DNA of 64,000 bases, taken from contig NZ_LT605203.1 of the NCBI RefSeq assembly GCF_900089495.1, forward strand, positions 4,495,944 through 4,559,943, written 5' to 3'. A model generated the notes under the pieces. The model saw nothing but the letters and a program-made list of their open reading frames with translations, searched no databases and was not told the origin of the DNA. Below, one piece after another: positions 62,713 through 64,000 of the stretch. The position numbers and the translations under genes were made by a program. The stretch is from Thiomonas sp. X19. Its GTDB lineage: Bacteria; Pseudomonadota; Gammaproteobacteria; Burkholderiales; Burkholderiaceae_C. Numbering within the stretch: position 1 is the first letter of the stretch; each line of letters opens with the position of its first letter.

Positions 62713-62877
62713 GTGAGCAAAGAATCATCGAGCAAGAACAGAATGCCGATTGCCATCTGGGCCCTCGCGGCCGGCGCATTCGGCATCGGGACGACAGAGT
62801 TCGTCGTCATGGGGCTCCTCCAAGAGGTCGCGCGAGACTTTGGGATTTCCATCAGCACGGCAGGCTACACGTCGTAG
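62713..62877 (+). pseudogene. 5' fragment of a DHA1-type MFS transporter
   Basis: A GTG start (62713) with AGGAG upstream opens MPIAIWALAAGAFGIGTTEF, then VVMGLLQEVARDFGISISTAGY, which is the first TM segment and loop of AraJ/YdhP-like efflux proteins. It ends after 54 codons in TS-stop at a junction near 62870. The other 350 or so residues are absent from the window. The break marks the border with the conjugative-element DNA. Confidence 0.85.
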
Positions 62878-62935
62878 ATCAAACCTTGTCCCCTTGAGCT
62901 GACGACCATGAGTCCGATGTCCCTCTGCCCCACGC

Positions 62936-63208
62936 CTACTCCACCTCCTCACCGAGCGCCATCACCGCGCCCAGGTTCGCGACCGCCGAAATGCAGGCAT
63001 CCCGATGCGGCAGATGGCCCCAGCGCAAAGAGACCAGCGCCGCACGGGCTGGGTGCAGCGCGACCGCGCTTTGGCCGTTGTTGCGCATGGCATCCTGCGC
63101 CTTGTCGAGGCAGCGGATCGCCGCCTCGATGTCAGCAGGACTAGGGTGCAGGCCGATGCGCGCGAACGCAATGAGCTGTTGCGGGCATACAAGCCATTCC
63201 TTGAGCAT
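62936..63208 (-). CDS. Small protein of conjugative-element gene run
   Basis: 90 aa with a good Shine-Dalgarno (AGGAGGCCACACC-ATG). The sequence (QQLIAFARIGLHPSPADIEAAIRCLDKAQDAMRNN) is helical and soluble; I know no function. It is the last visible gene of a minus-strand run that starts upstream with ssb. Confidence 0.6.
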   Translation of the reverse strand: MLKEWLVCPQQLIAFARIGLHPSPADIEAAIRCLDKAQDAMRNNGQSAVALHPARAALVSLRWGHLPHRDACISAVANLGAVMALGEEVE

Positions 63209-63223
63209 GGTGTGGCCTCCTGT

Positions 63224-63436
63224 TCAATCTGCGACGCGCTGGTTGCGCGCGGCCCTGCGACGACGCTTGATTTCCCAGGCCAGCCGCTTGTAAACGGCCC
63301 ACAAGAGCTTGGCCGTCGCCCACAGCAGAGGAGACAGAAAAAGCAGCTTGATTCCGAGCGGTGCGCGCATGAACAGGTCCGCGAACCACACGAGGGCCAA
63401 GAAGGCGACGATGAACGTCATGCCGACGTATTGCAT
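63224..63436 (-). CDS. Small membrane protein of conjugative-element gene run
   Basis: 70 aa from the ATG at 63436 with AAGGAG eight bases upstream. Two hydrophobic segments (MTFIVAFLALVWFADLF; LGIKLLFLSPLLWATAKLLW) are followed by a basic tail (KRRRRAARNQR). It is an inner-membrane protein of unknown role. Longer frames upstream lack ribosome sites. Confidence 0.65.
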   Translation of the reverse strand: MQYVGMTFIVAFLALVWFADLFMRAPLGIKLLFLSPLLWATAKLLWAVYKRLAWEIKRRRRAARNQRVAD

Positions 63437-63452
63437 GTCGAATACTCCTTCA

Positions 63453-63608
63453 TCAGAAATCGCCCTGGCTGGCCTTGCACCAAGCATTTTCTGCACCGTT
63501 CTGCTTCGGATGGGCAAGCAACCAGGCCTCATCGTGGCTCCTGGCAGCGCTGGGTCCCGCGGCAGTTGAAGGGCCGGTGGATGAGGACACATCGCGGTAG
63601 CGTGTCAC
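63453..63608 (-). CDS. 51-aa protein of conjugative-element gene run
   Basis: A GTG at 63608 overlaps the TGA of the preceding gene (GTGA). The frame runs 51 codons: VTRYRDVSSSTGPSTAAGP, then HDEAWLLAHPKQNGAENAWCKASQGDF and stop. Position, overlap and the Trp/Lys-rich second half make it look real although short. Function unknown. Confidence 0.5.
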   Translation of the reverse strand: MTRYRDVSSSTGPSTAAGPSAARSHDEAWLLAHPKQNGAENAWCKASQGDF

Positions 63609-63811
63609 TGCCGTACCTCCGCGGTCGAACGCCCCGCCACTGGCAACGGCATAGCGCCCTGAGCAATCCGCTCCGCACGAGTGAGCAGGCCCTGCGCGTA
63701 ACCGCGTCGGTAGGCTTCGCGCCGCCAGAGCGCCGGATTCGGGTCGAGCCCGGCGAACCCATCGCGGTCACCGACAAAGGCATCGTTCACGGGGTAGCGT
63801 TTGAACATCAT
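63605..63811 (-). CDS. 68-aa protein of conjugative-element gene run
   Basis: 68 aa, starting MMFKRYPVNDAFVGDRDGFAGL at 63811, with ATGA overlap with the ssb stop. It continues ALWRREAYRRGYAQGLLTRAERIAQGA, a basic helix. It is unassigned, but its place after ssb is typical of integrative conjugative elements. Confidence 0.6.
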   Translation of the reverse strand: MMFKRYPVNDAFVGDRDGFAGLDPNPALWRREAYRRGYAQGLLTRAERIAQGAMPLPVAGRSTAEVRQ

Positions 63812-64000
63812 GACGCGCGCCCCGACGGATCGTCCAGCACAGGCCATTCCAGCCCGCCTGTCGCAGTCGCAGCAGCAGCGGCTGCTTCGGCAGGCTTGTC
63901 CTTCTCCCGTCGGGTCAGCAACAGCAACTCATCGGCAACGACCTCGGTTGTATGCCGTTCCGTCCCATCTTTGTCGGCCCATTTGCGCGTGCGCAACTGG
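63808..64000 (-). CDS. ssb: Single-stranded DNA-binding protein, C-terminal part
   Basis: The frame enters from the right edge as QLRTRKWADKDGTERHTTEVVADELLLLTRRE, which is the end of the SSB OB-fold (W.D..G..R.TTEV.AD...LL). A short Ala-rich linker and WPVLDDPSGRAS follow. The canonical acidic DDDIPF tip is missing, as in many plasmid and ICE SSBs. The N-terminus lies outside the window. Confidence 0.82.
   Translation of the reverse strand, partial: QLRTRKWADKDGTERHTTEVVADELLLLTRREKDKPAEAAAAAATATGGLEWPVLDDPSGRAS

Overview
The window is high-GC beta-proteobacterial DNA, most probably from the order Burkholderiales. This rests on the gene types seen: a PutA without an N-terminal DNA-binding domain, a pilY1-pilX-pilW-pilV-fimT-pilE minor pilin cluster, a CadR/CadA pair beside a czc-type efflux operon, and an OxyR next to RecG. 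A Thiomonas-like metal-tolerant bacterium would fit, but genus is an inference only.

Positions 1-27,200 look like chromosomal backbone with a metal-resistance block. A truncated ice-binding-type lipoprotein gene runs off the left edge. It is followed by cadR and cadA, which diverge around a MerR-type operator, and by an HME-RND efflux operon on the minus strand (small His-rich exported protein, czcB, czcA, czcC). Next come recG and oxyR, a strong shared terminator, an Lrp-type regulator, an acetoacetate decarboxylase, putA, the type IV pilus tip and minor pilin operon, and proC. putA carries two in-frame insertions made of palindromic repeats.

Positions 27,229-62,880 are accessory DNA that starts at a tRNA-Ser(GGA) gene followed directly by a P4-type tyrosine integrase. 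Just inside lies a compact, lower-GC, two-gene overlapping cassette. One gene is an unassigned His/YHGYP protein and the other a pseudo-ImmA/IrrE protein that has lost its HExxH site. The cassette is enclosed by the intact integrase and by a duplicated 3' fragment of an integrase. This cassette is the best candidate here for an undescribed system, for example defence or toxin-antitoxin. Further right are a LysE exporter, Tn3 transposase debris, DUF2867/DinB and MarR/hexapeptide gene pairs, and an iron-type ABC transporter operon split by an IS630 element. Beyond that is a stretch dense in regulators (LysR, AraC, ArsR, HxlR), each beside an efflux pump, oxidoreductase or small enzyme. A 218-bp direct repeat of the 3' end of an alcohol dehydrogenase gene brackets one LysR/efflux pair. 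A second IS630 lies between a truncated deoxyribosyltransferase-like gene and a LysR gene.

Positions 62,900-64,000 hold a tight minus-strand run of tiny overlapping genes ending, at the window edge, in an SSB gene. This looks like the replication/maintenance part of an integrative conjugative element. A major facilitator gene is cut off after about 54 codons at its border.
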